DNA of 7,807 nt from Acidobacteriaceae bacterium (GTDB taxonomy: Bacteria > Acidobacteriota > Terriglobia > Terriglobales > Acidobacteriaceae): contig PLHN01000269.1 of NCBI GenBank assembly GCA_003139975.1, positions 1 to 7,807 on the forward strand, read 5' to 3'. A program made the position numbers and the translations under genes. The notes below the pieces were generated by a model. The model saw only the letters and a list, made by a program, of their open reading frames with translations, did no database searches and was not told where the DNA came from. Of the stretch, positions 1 through 5,761 are shown piece by piece. The first letter of the stretch is position 1, and each line of letters starts with the position of its first letter.

Positions 1-50
1 TGCATGAGCTGCGGCAGCACCAGCGGCTGCAGCTAAGTTAGCAAGTGTGG

Positions 51-70
51 CGCGGGCATTCCTGCCCGCG
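51..70. repeat. Perfect 8-bp inverted repeat (CGCGGGCA / TGCCCGCG)
   Basis: CGCGGGCA at 51-58 and TGCCCGCG at 63-70 pair perfectly around a 4-base TTCC loop. No T-tract follows on either strand, so it is not a classical intrinsic terminator. It is probably a dispersed palindromic repeat. A second, weaker palindrome (GGACA, CCG / CGG, TGTCC with one mismatch) follows at 94-115. Confidence 0.55.
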
Positions 71-195
71 AGGTTCTGACAATGTTCGCGTAGGGACAGC
101 CGCCCTCGGATGTCCTCCCGCACTCGTGACAATAGAAACGTAATGACGCACTTGTCATTCCGACCAACGGGAGGAATCCGCTCCTGGTCGCGCCG

Positions 196-238
196 GGTGC
201 CCCATCCTTGCGCGTTTTTTGCGCAAGGGTGGGATTCC
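196..238 (+). repeat. Dispersed palindromic element, copy 1
   Basis: Thirteen bases at 201-213 pair with 221-233 (12 Watson-Crick pairs plus one T/G wobble) around a T-rich 7-base loop, GTTTTTT. Flanks GGTGC and ATTCC lie outside the stem. A second copy lies at 1843-1887 on the other strand, differing by about three substitutions and a 2-base insertion in the loop. Stem, loop and flanks are all conserved between copies, so this is a real dispersed element rather than a chance hairpin. On the plus strand it would form a stable RNA hairpin upstream of the antitoxin gene, but no T-tract follows it. Confidence 0.85.
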
Positions 239-373
239 ACCACCCCATCCCTCTTCTGATTTTCCAAGCCACCTGGCCACTCTTGCTAAAATGACACAGG
301 GTAGACAGGCTGATTCCTGAAGCGCAGATGCCGATTTTCCTCAGCCTTCTTGTGTTAGAGTTCAGTTCTCCCC

Positions 374-378
374 GGAGG
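374..378 (+). promoter_or_regulatory. Ribosome binding site of the antitoxin gene
   Basis: GGAGG lies six bases before the ATG at 385. This is close to ideal and fixes the start of the small upstream gene, which supports it as a real translated gene. I see no convincing -35/-10 pair upstream. Confidence 0.75.
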
Positions 379-384
379 TGACTC

Positions 385-582
385 ATGACCAACCGTTTGC
401 AAGAACTTCTCGAAGAGGCTAGAAACCGCACTTCCACGCCGCAGGAAAAGGAAGAGCAGCGGCGGAGCTTCGCCTACGGGAATACTAAAATTGAAAATTC
501 CCGTATCACGCGGGAAACAGTGGATCGAGAAGCAGAGTCGCTAGGAGCTCCGAACGATGAGCGAGGAACAGGGCCGGCATAG
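385..582 (+). CDS. Fic antitoxin-like small protein (VbhA-type inhibitory helix)
   Basis: This 65-aa hydrophilic protein sits directly before a Fic gene and overlaps it by 26 bases, the usual layout of a class I Fic antitoxin translated with its toxin. Residues 1-27 are charged and helical. Residues 29-50 read SFAYGNTKIENSRITRE and onward, resembling the Fic inhibitory-helix region (S/T)xxxE(G/N). E37 and N38 fit the glutamate and G/N positions, while N33 occupies the usual Ser/Thr position. In the family the glutamate binds the second arginine of the Fic motif and blocks productive ATP binding. The inferred role is to keep the downstream AMP-transferase inactive in the cytoplasm. The start is set by a GGAGG six bases upstream. 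Because the partner gene is interrupted, this antitoxin may be an orphan remnant. The assignment rests on motif and context only. Confidence 0.7.
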   Translation: MTNRLQELLEEARNRTSTPQEKEEQRRSFAYGNTKIENSRITRETVDREAESLGAPNDERGTGPA

Positions 583-1216
583 CCGCGCGCTTGATGCCGA
601 GCTGATCACCGACCCACACCAGAAGGCCAGCGCCGAGGCCCGGAACGGATTACGACAGTTCGACGCGGTCATCGAACTGGTCGAGTACTTTTCTCACCCG
701 GATCGCAAGTTCAAGATACGCCCCTCACAGTTGTTGCACCTTCACCGCCTCGCCCTTGAGGGAATCAGTTCGTATGCAGGCAATTGGCGGCCCGCGGGAA
801 TCGAAATCGGCGGAAGCAAACATCAGCCGGTTGGCGCACACCTGGTACCGGAAAAGATCGAAGAAAAGTGCGACTACGTAAATGACAACTAGGGAAAGAG
901 TTCGCCGATCCATCTGTCTGCATATGCCCTGTGGGGGCTGAACTGGATTCATCCCTTTACTGACGGCAACGGCCGCACGGCGCGAGCAATCTCGTATTTG
1001 CTGCTATGCCTACGCCTCGGATACCGCGTACCCGGGAAAAAGACGATCCCCGAACAAATTGCGAGCGATGAAATGCCCTACTATCGAGCCTTGGAAGCCG
1101 CCGACACGGAATGGAAGGCAGGGAAGCTCGATTTGTCCGACCTTGAGAGACTGCTGGGGGACCTGCTAGCGATTCAGCTAGCGTCGGTCCACGAGCAAGC
1201 AACGGGTGGCGGCTAG
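557..1216 (+). pseudogene. Fic family AMP-transferase (toxin), interrupted by in-frame TAG at codon 112
   Basis: Read in one frame, this encodes a ~219-aa Fic protein split only by TAG at 890-892; no frameshift is needed. Before the stop are the N-terminal helices, GNWRP (residues 75-79) and the beta-hairpin flap GSKHQPVGAHLVP (86-98) that docks the target. After it is the full active-site motif HPFTDGNGRTAR (950-985, residues 132-143) with the catalytic His, the Mg-binding Asp and both arginines, then a normal C-terminal helix bundle ending at 1216. Fic enzymes usually transfer AMP from ATP to a Ser, Thr or Tyr hydroxyl of a target protein. The stop follows YVNDN, where I recall Fic relatives having Trp, so TGG to TAG is the simplest origin. 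The 111-aa product that stops at 892 would lack the active site and be inactive. GGAG at 544-547 precedes the ATG by nine bases. Recent pseudogenisation, suppression or a sequencing error all fit. Confidence 0.85.
890..892 (+). other. Premature amber codon splitting the Fic gene
   Basis: TAG lies in frame with both the upstream flap half and the downstream HPFxDGNGRxxR half of the Fic domain. The frame is open on both sides, from 557 to 889 and from 893 to 1213. One base change (to TGG, Trp) would restore a full-length protein. No Shine-Dalgarno and start pair lies soon after it to give an independent C-terminal product; the next in-frame start candidate is a TTG at 998, already past the catalytic motif. 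Confidence 0.85.
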
Positions 1217-1652
1217 TTCATCCCGCCGCGCGGGGCCCTCTCTCCGTTCCATTTCGGGAAAATCCGCCCATTCTTCCGCGTACGCCGGAGCACCCCGAAT
1301 CGGTCTCCATAGCATGGGTTGTCAAGCCCCGTTTGACCTCCCGGAAATCCCCGAACCCCTTTCGCCTGTTGCTTCTGCACACCATGTACGTACATACGTG
1401 TATTCCAAAAAATATTTTGTTCGCTCACTATTCGCTTCCAGGCGCCGCCCCACCTTTCCCTTTTTCATCACAAATTTCCCGTACCCAGGTCACAGACTTT
1501 CCACCCCGTCCGTGTGAAAATCTCTTCTAGATGAGGAAAGGTGCGCGTGTGTCCACCGCCACCCACGATCCTCACCGAGGGCCCAAAGGCCACCTCAAGC
1601 GCTCTTTGACAACGAAGCCGGCACGACCCCAGGCGAAGCCGCAGCGGGGTCC

Positions 1653-1684
1653 AACTGAGAACTGAGAACGGGAACTGAGAACTG
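1653..1684. repeat. Short tandem repeat, 7-bp unit AACTGAG
   Basis: Two head-to-tail copies of AACTGAG (1653-1666) are followed by AACGGG, then another full copy and a partial one (1673-1684). The two halves are direct repeats separated by GGG. It lies between two palindromic modules and has no coding role. I recall similar AACTGAG runs in acidobacterial spacers, but cannot verify that here. Confidence 0.7.
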
Positions 1685-1705
1685 GCCCTTCATAACTCCC
1701 ACGCG

Positions 1706-1746
1706 CTCAAGACTTTGCCTATAAGTCTAAGCACCTCAAGACTTTG
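1706..1746. repeat. 12-bp direct repeat CTCAAGACTTTG, two copies
   Basis: CTCAAGACTTTG occurs at 1706-1717 and again at 1735-1746, 29 bases apart. The second copy is the left arm of the 16-bp hairpin at 1736-1772. The first copy can pair locally (AGACTT with AAGTCT at 1723-1728) or compete for the same right arm, so two alternative folds exist. Confidence 0.6.
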
Positions 1747-1772
1747 GCGGGAAAAACCCGCTAAAGTCTTGA
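1736..1772. repeat. Strong 16-bp palindrome with A5/T5 loop
   Basis: Sixteen bases at 1736-1751 pair with 1757-1772 (15 Watson-Crick pairs and one G/T wobble) around a 5-base loop that is AAAAA on plus and TTTTT on minus. It lies about 155 bases beyond the end of the ABM gene. No T-run follows the stem, so it is not a standard terminator. Long stem and T-rich loop resemble the dispersed element at 196-238 and 1843-1887, although the sequences differ. Confidence 0.8.
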
Positions 1773-1842
1773 TTCCTATAGACCGGGTAGGGAGGGGGAG
1801 GGGTATAGCCGTTCCGAGAACTTGGAGTTTGGAGAACGCCAA

Positions 1843-1887
1843 GGAATCCCACCCTTGCGCCCAAAGAACGCGCAAGGATGAGGTACC
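1843..1887 (-). repeat. Dispersed palindromic element, copy 2 (inverted relative to copy 1)
   Basis: Read on the minus strand this matches copy 1 at 196-238 across the whole element: GGTACC flank, left arm, T-rich loop GTTCTTTGG, right arm and GGATTCC-type end. Differences are about three substitutions and two extra loop bases. The arms (1848-1860 with 1870-1882) pair at 11 of 13 positions. With copy 1 it brackets the Fic module in opposite orientation. Confidence 0.85.
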
Positions 1888-1895
1888 GGACTTCT

Positions 1896-1922
1896 AAAAA
1901 TAGGCCGTCCGTATGGAGGACG
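1896..1922 (-). terminator. Possible intrinsic terminator of the ABM gene
   Basis: On the minus strand, just after the ABM stop codon, CGTCC (1922-1918) pairs with GGACG (1910-1906) around a 7-base loop, followed by GCC and then TATTTTT (1902-1896). The position and T-run fit, but the stem is only five pairs, so the call is tentative. Confidence 0.45.
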
Positions 1923-1926
1923 ATCC

Positions 1927-2241
1927 TTACACTGCTACAGGGACGTTATGAAAGGTCGAGGTGCAGGCTTCAAACGTCTGAACCTTGGGCGTTCCATCGA
2001 TGAATTTTCCGAGGGTCTTCAACACTTGCGGGTAGGCAGTGGTGTTGTAAGCCTCGGCATTGGCCTTGTTGTCCCACAGACTGATTACGATCGCATGCTG
2101 GCTGCCGGGATTTGACAGTGTGATTTCGTCCTTGAAGCCCTTTTGCTTGTGAAGTAAAGGCAGAACGTCGTTTTCAAGGGTCCGGTTATAGTCAGAAAGC
2201 ATGTTCGGTTTCAGCTGAAACGAGACATTGCGTGCAAACAT
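1927..2241 (-). CDS. ABM-fold (antibiotic biosynthesis monooxygenase-like) small protein
   Basis: This 104-aa protein without signal peptide or membrane segment is the normal length of a single-domain dimeric alpha/beta-barrel (ABM) protein. The pattern is an opening strand (MFARNVSFQLKP, 1-12), a first helix (14-32), a middle beta hairpin (KGFKDEITLSNPGSQHAIVISLWDN, roughly 35-58), a second helix with NAEAYNTTAYPQVLKTL (61-77), and a final strand (PKVQTFEA, 85-92). ABM proteins include quinol and polyketide monooxygenases and haem-degrading enzymes, but many have no known substrate. I see no residue that fixes one, so only the fold is named. The start is set by AGGAGG five bases before the ATG. 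It is monocistronic, with its own candidate promoter and leader. The C-terminus (TSTFHNVPVAV) matches what I recall from acidobacterial relatives. Confidence 0.8.
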   Translation of the reverse strand: MFARNVSFQLKPNMLSDYNRTLENDVLPLLHKQKGFKDEITLSNPGSQHAIVISLWDNKANAEAYNTTAYPQVLKTLGKFIDGTPKVQTFEACTSTFHNVPVAV

Positions 2242-2243
2242 AG

Positions 2244-2260
2244 CAACCTCCTAAAGGTTG
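2244..2260 (-). promoter_or_regulatory. Ribosome binding site inside a 6-bp hairpin (ABM gene)
   Basis: On the minus strand CAACCT, a 5-base loop TTAGG, and AGGTTG form a perfect 6-bp stem. The near-perfect Shine-Dalgarno AGGAGGT, five bases before the ATG, lies across the loop and right arm. Folding would partly hide the ribosome binding site, so translation could depend on unfolding. The stem is short, so the effect may be mild. Confidence 0.5.
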
Positions 2261-2302
2261 TGTTGACGCTAAGAGGGGAGAACTTCAGATGGGCTGACTT
2301 AG

Positions 2303-2371
2303 TTCAGGGAACCTGAAAGAGGCGGGAACCACCTCACCTTCAACCCTAGCCCCATGGGACACTATTGTCAA
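2303..2371 (-). promoter_or_regulatory. Candidate sigma70 promoter and leader palindrome of the ABM gene
   Basis: On the minus strand a perfect -35 box TTGACA (2371-2366) is followed by a 17-base spacer and TAGGGT (2348-2343), a -10 matching only the outer positions of TATAAT. Transcription would start near 2336, giving a ~95-base leader. Inside the leader, TTCAGG and CCTGAA (2303-2317) form a perfect 6-bp inverted repeat around three bases, a possible operator or hairpin. The -10 box is weak. Confidence 0.4.
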
Positions 2372-2435
2372 CCAGTGGGCGCCCTACTCATTCGCGCAGT
2401 TTGCGCTGCCGAATCAGCGCAGAGTCCAGGCCAAG

Positions 2436-2467
2436 AAAAAAGCGAACCAGCGACGCGAGTCGCCGGT
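2436..2467 (-). terminator. Intrinsic terminator of the Ig-repeat lipoprotein gene
   Basis: On the minus strand, 44 bases beyond the stop codon, ACCGGCGAC (2467-2459) pairs with GTCGCTGGT (2454-2446) with one G/U wobble around a TCGC loop. Four bases later comes TTTTTT (2441-2436). This is a classical rho-independent terminator and shows that the lipoprotein gene is transcribed separately from the ABM gene. Confidence 0.8.
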
Positions 2468-2510
2468 CCGCAATGGATACTTGCCTAACTGATCGAGACT
2501 TACTTCTCCC

Positions 2511-5402
2511 TCACTGGTGATAAGCCTCGATCTTCGGGTTGGTGCTGGTGGAATCTGCACCAATAATCACCCACTCGGAGTCGGAAATCATGTAGAGGAT
2601 GTTCTGCAGCGATCCAGCGGGGCAACTGCTCGTTGAACAGATCAGGAATCGCCCATTGGAGTTGCTGCCGCTGCAGGTAGTGCCAGAGCTTGCGGGGCAG
2701 TAATCGGCACTGAACGTGTCGGTGGTCGGCGAAGTGACTCCGCCACTGACGCTGTTCTTGTCCTCGGTTCCGCTCACCGTTTCGTTGCTGCTGCTGAACG
2801 TAACCGTAGAGGCCGACACCGATCCATTGTCGGTGACCGAACCCTCAGTTCCGCCCAGGTAAGTCGCGGCCAACGAGTTTGCCGTGAAGCTCGTTCCCGT
2901 TTGCGCGGTCATGTTGCCAAAACTCCCGTCGCCGCCGGTTCCAACCGAGAACGCCAGGTTCGTTCCATAGACGTAGAAGACAGACGCGTGATTGCAGCCG
3001 CCCGGACATCCCGCGAGGTTGCTGATGGGCATGCGTCCGTCCGCCGTTATGCTGTAGTCTCCTGTGATGGTGGCAGATTGCAGATTGCCACCGTCGTTGT
3101 CGTCCAGCCCCAGGCTGAACGTGCCGGAAGTGCCGGAAGAAGTTACGGTGAGGATTCCACCCTGCACCTCAGACACCGGACTCTGGCCCGAATTGTCGAT
3201 GTCCGACGTCGCCAGTACGGCGGTGCCGCTGAGGGTCAGACTGCTGCTTTGCGTGAACACACGGCCGGTTATCGTCATCGGCGGGTTCTCGGTGGAATCG
3301 AGCGCCATCATAATCAGCTCGTTAGCGTTGACCACGTAGACGACGAAGTTTATGGTGGCGCCCGGTCCCGTGAAGAGTATGGTTGCCGTGCCGCGGCCGG
3401 TGGTTGAGTTCACAGTTAAATTGGTGGTGGAGTCCAGCGTTGTGTTTCCAGATGGGTTCGAGCCGCCCCCGGCGTCGTCAAAATCGGCTTCGCCGGTCAG
3501 GCTGCCGCTGTTGGAGTTGAAGTGGCCGGCAAGGGCGAAGCGACTGCCGCCCTGATCAGCTCCGAGCAAACCAAAGGCGTAGTTGCCGGATACGCCCGTC
3601 GAGAATGCGCTGGTGGTCTGCTTGCGCAGCAGGCCAGAGATCAGTTTGCCGCTGGTGTCGTAGCCAATGATGTGGCCGTTGCCGTCGCTTGCGTCCAGTG
3701 CGGCCGCAAAGGTGGCCGTATTACCGCCAGTTGGGTTTACGGTAAGGATGGCGAGATTGTCCGAGCCTACACAATACGTCCCGGTGAACTGAAGGCTCTG
3801 GGTCCCTGGATTTTTGCTTTGGTCGGCGACATCGATCAAGCCACCGCTCAGGTCTCCGCTGCCATCGGCTACGAAACTGCCGGCAGCCGAGGTGGCTGTG
3901 TTGGAACCGCTCCAACCCTTCATCATGAAGGCGTAGTGGCCGTTGAGTAGGCCGTTGTTCAGCGTGCCGGTACAGGCTGAGGCTGCATTAACGGTGATGG
4001 TAAAGGTGGCTTGCTTCGTAGTGCCTTCCGAATCCTGGACCTGTACGGTGAAGCTCGGGGTGGTTCCGGCGGCAGTCGGCGTGCCCGAGAGCGCACCGGT
4101 GGAGGAGTTGATCGAGAGCCAAGACGGCTCCCCGCTGAGGCTCCACGTATACGGAGTGACTCCGCCGCTGGCCTGCACCGTATCGCTGTAGTCCTGGCCG
4201 ACGGTTGCTACTCCCAGGGACGAAGTAGTGATTGCCAGGGCGGCATTCACGGTGATGGTGAAGGATTGCTGCGCGGTCTGGGGCGAGCTTTCCGAATCCT
4301 GAACCGAGACCGTAAAGCTTGGGGTGGTTGCCGCCGCGGTCGGCGTCCCCGAGAGCGCTCCAGTCGAGGAGTTGATGGAAAGCCAAGACGGCTGGCCGCT
4401 GAGGCTCCAATTCTTGTAGGGAGGAAGTCCGCCGGTGGCACTCACCGTGCCTGCATAGGCTCCGCCGACGGCGCCTCCCGGCAGTGACGTTGTCGAGATC
4501 TGCAAAGGCGCCAGACCGATGGTGATGCTCAGGCCGGAGCTGTTGGCTGTAACCTTGTTCGGCGTTTCCGAATCCGTCACACTAACAGTGACAGCAACCG
4601 GGCTGCCCGAGTTCGAGGTCGGTGTGCCCGAGAGCGCACCGGACGAACTGACTGAGAGCCAAGAGGGGCCGCTGACGAGGGCCCACGTGTAGGGGCCAAC
4701 TCCGCCGGATTGGGTTAGGTTGGGGGCAGCATATGCCGTGCCAACGGTCGCGCCTGGCAAACTCGCGGTTGTAACAGAGAGCGCCGGAGGCGCGCTCACC
4801 GCGATCGAGAAAGGCTGAGTTTCAAAAGCTCCCGTGGCATCCGTGACCTTGAACGTATACGATGAATTGCTTGCGCTTGACTGTGTCGGCGTGCCGCTGA
4901 CGACTCCCGAGCTTGGAGCCAAGCTTAATCCCGCGGGAAGCGCTGGTGTGACGCTCCAAGTAAACGGAGCGGTGCCGCCGGTCGCGGCTAACGTGTAGGT
5001 GTAGCCTTGGCCAGAGGCCGCCGGGCCGGGAGGAGTGGTCGTACTGATAGCAGGCAGCGGATTGACCGTGATCTGCACGGAACCGGATTTCGATGTGTCA
5101 GTGATTGACGTTGCCGTTACAGTTACTGGGGTCTGGGTCGTGACGATGGCCGCAGTGTAGGTGGCGACCGTCGTGGACGTGCCGCTTAGTGACCCGGAGG
5201 ACACAGAGCCCCACGTTACTCCCGCATTCTTGGAGTCGTTCGCAACGGTGGCGGTAATGGCAGATGTTTGCCCCCCGTCGATCGCGGTGGGGGCGGCGCT
5301 TAGGGTGACGGCGATCGGGGCAGTTGACGAACTGCAGCCCACGAGAAAGCAAGCAAAAGCCATCAGGAGAATAGCTCCTTCAATGCGAACGTAAGATTTC
5401 AT
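2511..5402 (-). CDS. Large secreted lipoprotein with Ig-like repeats and four C-terminal beta modules
   Basis: This 963-aa protein starts with a lipoprotein signal: K2/R6, a hydrophobic stretch at 10-21, and lipobox LVGC with Cys23 as the lipidated residue. A bacterial Ig-like (Big-type) domain follows at ~27-114. Four putative-Ig (He_PIG) repeats lie at ~117-203, 207-295, 299-385 and 388-472, each with the signature GG..PYTWSL...PSWLS.....G.LSGTP and a closing TV.V.D.E strand. The C-terminal half (~483-963) looks like four ~115-residue Gly/Ser/Thr-rich units (about 483-596, 604-718, 724-836, 839-963), the first two starting NG(H/N)YAF and carrying GSF.ADG.G-like turns. No enzyme motif is visible. 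It is probably anchored in a membrane and exposed, perhaps in adhesion or carbohydrate binding, but that is inference. I chose ATG 5402 over an upstream GTG at 5480 because it gives an intact signal peptide and an AAAGG eight bases upstream. A terminator follows at 2436-2467. Confidence 0.85.
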   Translation of the reverse strand: MKSYVRIEGAILLMAFACFLVGCSSSTAPIAVTLSAAPTAIDGGQTSAITATVANDSKNAGVTWGSVSSGSLSGTSTTVATYTAAIVTTQTPVTVTATSITDTSKSGSVQITVNPLPAISTTTPPGPAASGQGYTYTLAATGGTAPFTWSVTPALPAGLSLAPSSGVVSGTPTQSSASNSSYTFKVTDATGAFETQPFSIAVSAPPALSVTTASLPGATVGTAYAAPNLTQSGGVGPYTWALVSGPSWLSVSSSGALSGTPTSNSGSPVAVTVSVTDSETPNKVTANSSGLSITIGLAPLQISTTSLPGGAVGGAYAGTVSATGGLPPYKNWSLSGQPSWLSINSSTGALSGTPTAAATTPSFTVSVQDSESSPQTAQQSFTITVNAALAITTSSLGVATVGQDYSDTVQASGGVTPYTWSLSGEPSWLSINSSTGALSGTPTAAGTTPSFTVQVQDSEGTTKQATFTITVNAASACTGTLNNGLLNGHYAFMMKGWSGSNTATSAAGSFVADGSGDLSGGLIDVADQSKNPGTQSLQFTGTYCVGSDNLAILTVNPTGGNTATFAAALDASDGNGHIIGYDTSGKLISGLLRKQTTSAFSTGVSGNYAFGLLGADQGGSRFALAGHFNSNSGSLTGEADFDDAGGGSNPSGNTTLDSTTNLTVNSTTGRGTATILFTGPGATINFVVYVVNANELIMMALDSTENPPMTITGRVFTQSSSLTLSGTAVLATSDIDNSGQSPVSEVQGGILTVTSSGTSGTFSLGLDDNDGGNLQSATITGDYSITADGRMPISNLAGCPGGCNHASVFYVYGTNLAFSVGTGGDGSFGNMTAQTGTSFTANSLAATYLGGTEGSVTDNGSVSASTVTFSSSNETVSGTEDKNSVSGGVTSPTTDTFSADYCPASSGTTCSGSNSNGRFLICSTSSCPAGSLQNILYMISDSEWVIIGADSTSTNPKIEAYHQ
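4044..4420 (-). repeat. Internal DNA duplication encoding Ig repeats 3 and 4
   Basis: The blocks at about 4044-4153 (repeat 4) and about 4308-4420 (repeat 3) are closely similar at the DNA level, far more than repeats 1 and 2. Both encode PSWLSINSSTGALSGTPTAA. This points to recent duplication or gene conversion within the lipoprotein gene. Repeat 3 has an extra residue (YKNWSL against YTWSL). Confidence 0.7.
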
Positions 5403-5761
5403 GTCAGTAGCCTTTCGATCTATGACTTGCACTAAGGTTGGTGTACAACGGTGGGAACATGGATTGCACTTCCGAATCACCTACTTGGGTTACGAATGTC
5501 ATGTGCGTTGAAAAACTAAACAAAGCGCAGCTAGACTCTTCTCGGGAGACCAGATTCCGGGGAGCAATCCAAATTACGCACATCAGGTGATAGCAATCCG
5601 TGACTGCTATCACTCCGGCCTTGTGACGTTCGGATGGCGACGCTCTTCGCGCAGCTTTCCTATCTCGATCCGCCGTCTCAATTTGCGATGCCGCTAATTG
5701 AACAAATCCAGTGTGACGGGGCTCCTATCTTGTTTCATCTCGGGAATCTACTTTTTCCGGG
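5403..5761. other. Divergent spacer between the lipoprotein and the RAYT gene
   Basis: About 360 bases separate the two divergent genes. The lipoprotein leader holds AAAGG eight bases before its ATG. A perfect 9-bp inverted repeat lies at 5587-5613. I find no strong promoter box pair on either strand. Plus-strand open frames starting at 5634 and 5698 overlap the transposase in other frames and have no recognisable product. Confidence 0.55.
5587..5613. repeat. Perfect 9-bp inverted repeat GTGATAGCA / TGCTATCAC
   Basis: The arms at 5587-5595 and 5605-5613 match perfectly around nine bases, with a G/T pair extending the stem by one. The centre-to-centre spacing of the arms is 18 bases. It lies between divergent genes, about 150 bases before the transposase start and 185 before the lipoprotein start. 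It could be an operator for a dimeric regulator or a REP-like palindrome tied to the transposase. No T-tract follows it, which argues against a terminator. Confidence 0.65.

Larger units (their letters stand above)
1..384. other. Gene-free, palindrome-rich spacer upstream of the Fic module
   Basis: I find no convincing gene here. The only long open frame is on the minus strand, has no recognisable product and runs over the antitoxin start. The first ~36 bases could be the tail of a neighbouring gene, because plus-strand frames 1 and 3 both stop within 42 bases, but they are too short to assign. The spacer is a row of unrelated inverted repeats: 51-70 (8-bp perfect stem, 4-base loop), 94-115 (5+3 bp around one mismatch), about 162-189 (GACCA/TGGTC enclosing GGAG/CTCC), and the strong element at 196-238 listed separately. 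Such mixtures of short palindromes are typical of acidobacterial spacers in my memory, which is not a database result. Confidence 0.6.
1217..1926. other. Long repeat-bearing spacer between the Fic gene and the ABM gene
   Basis: I see no credible gene in these ~700 bases. Open frames here (for example 1206-1517 on plus, 1690-1875 on minus) have low-complexity, unrecognisable translations and no ribosome binding site. Contents: a GC-rich hairpin just after the Fic stop (CCCGC/GCGGG at 1222-1234, no T-tract); a 12-base perfect palindrome ATGTACGTACAT (1384-1395) near an AAAATATTTT palindrome (1409-1418); GACCCC/GGGGTC ends at 1625-1651; a tandem repeat at 1653-1684; a 16-bp hairpin at 1736-1772; and copy 2 of the dispersed palindrome. 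The AT-rich patch around 1384-1418 could be regulatory, but no gene start lies near it. Confidence 0.6.

Noticed and set aside
33..437. 134-aa minus-strand open frame
   Set aside because: It runs across palindromic repeats and over the antitoxin ribosome binding site and start. Its translation is unrecognisable and it has no good ribosome binding site.
890..892. TAG read as pyrrolysine or another recoded residue
   Set aside because: Fic proteins do not use pyrrolysine, nothing in the window suggests amber recoding, and the site fits a Trp codon changed by one base.
1206..1530. Plus-strand open frames after the Fic gene
   Set aside because: Low-complexity Ser/Pro/Arg-rich translations, overlap with the Fic end, no ribosome binding site and no family signature.
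2901..4487. Several 80-170-aa plus-strand frames inside the lipoprotein gene
   Set aside because: They are antisense shadows of a GC-rich repetitive gene; the minus frame has signal peptide, lipobox, repeated Ig motifs and terminator.
5403..5480. Longer lipoprotein start at GTG 5480
   Set aside because: It would put 26 charged residues before the signal peptide. ATG 5402 gives a standard lipoprotein signal and has AAAGG at a workable distance.
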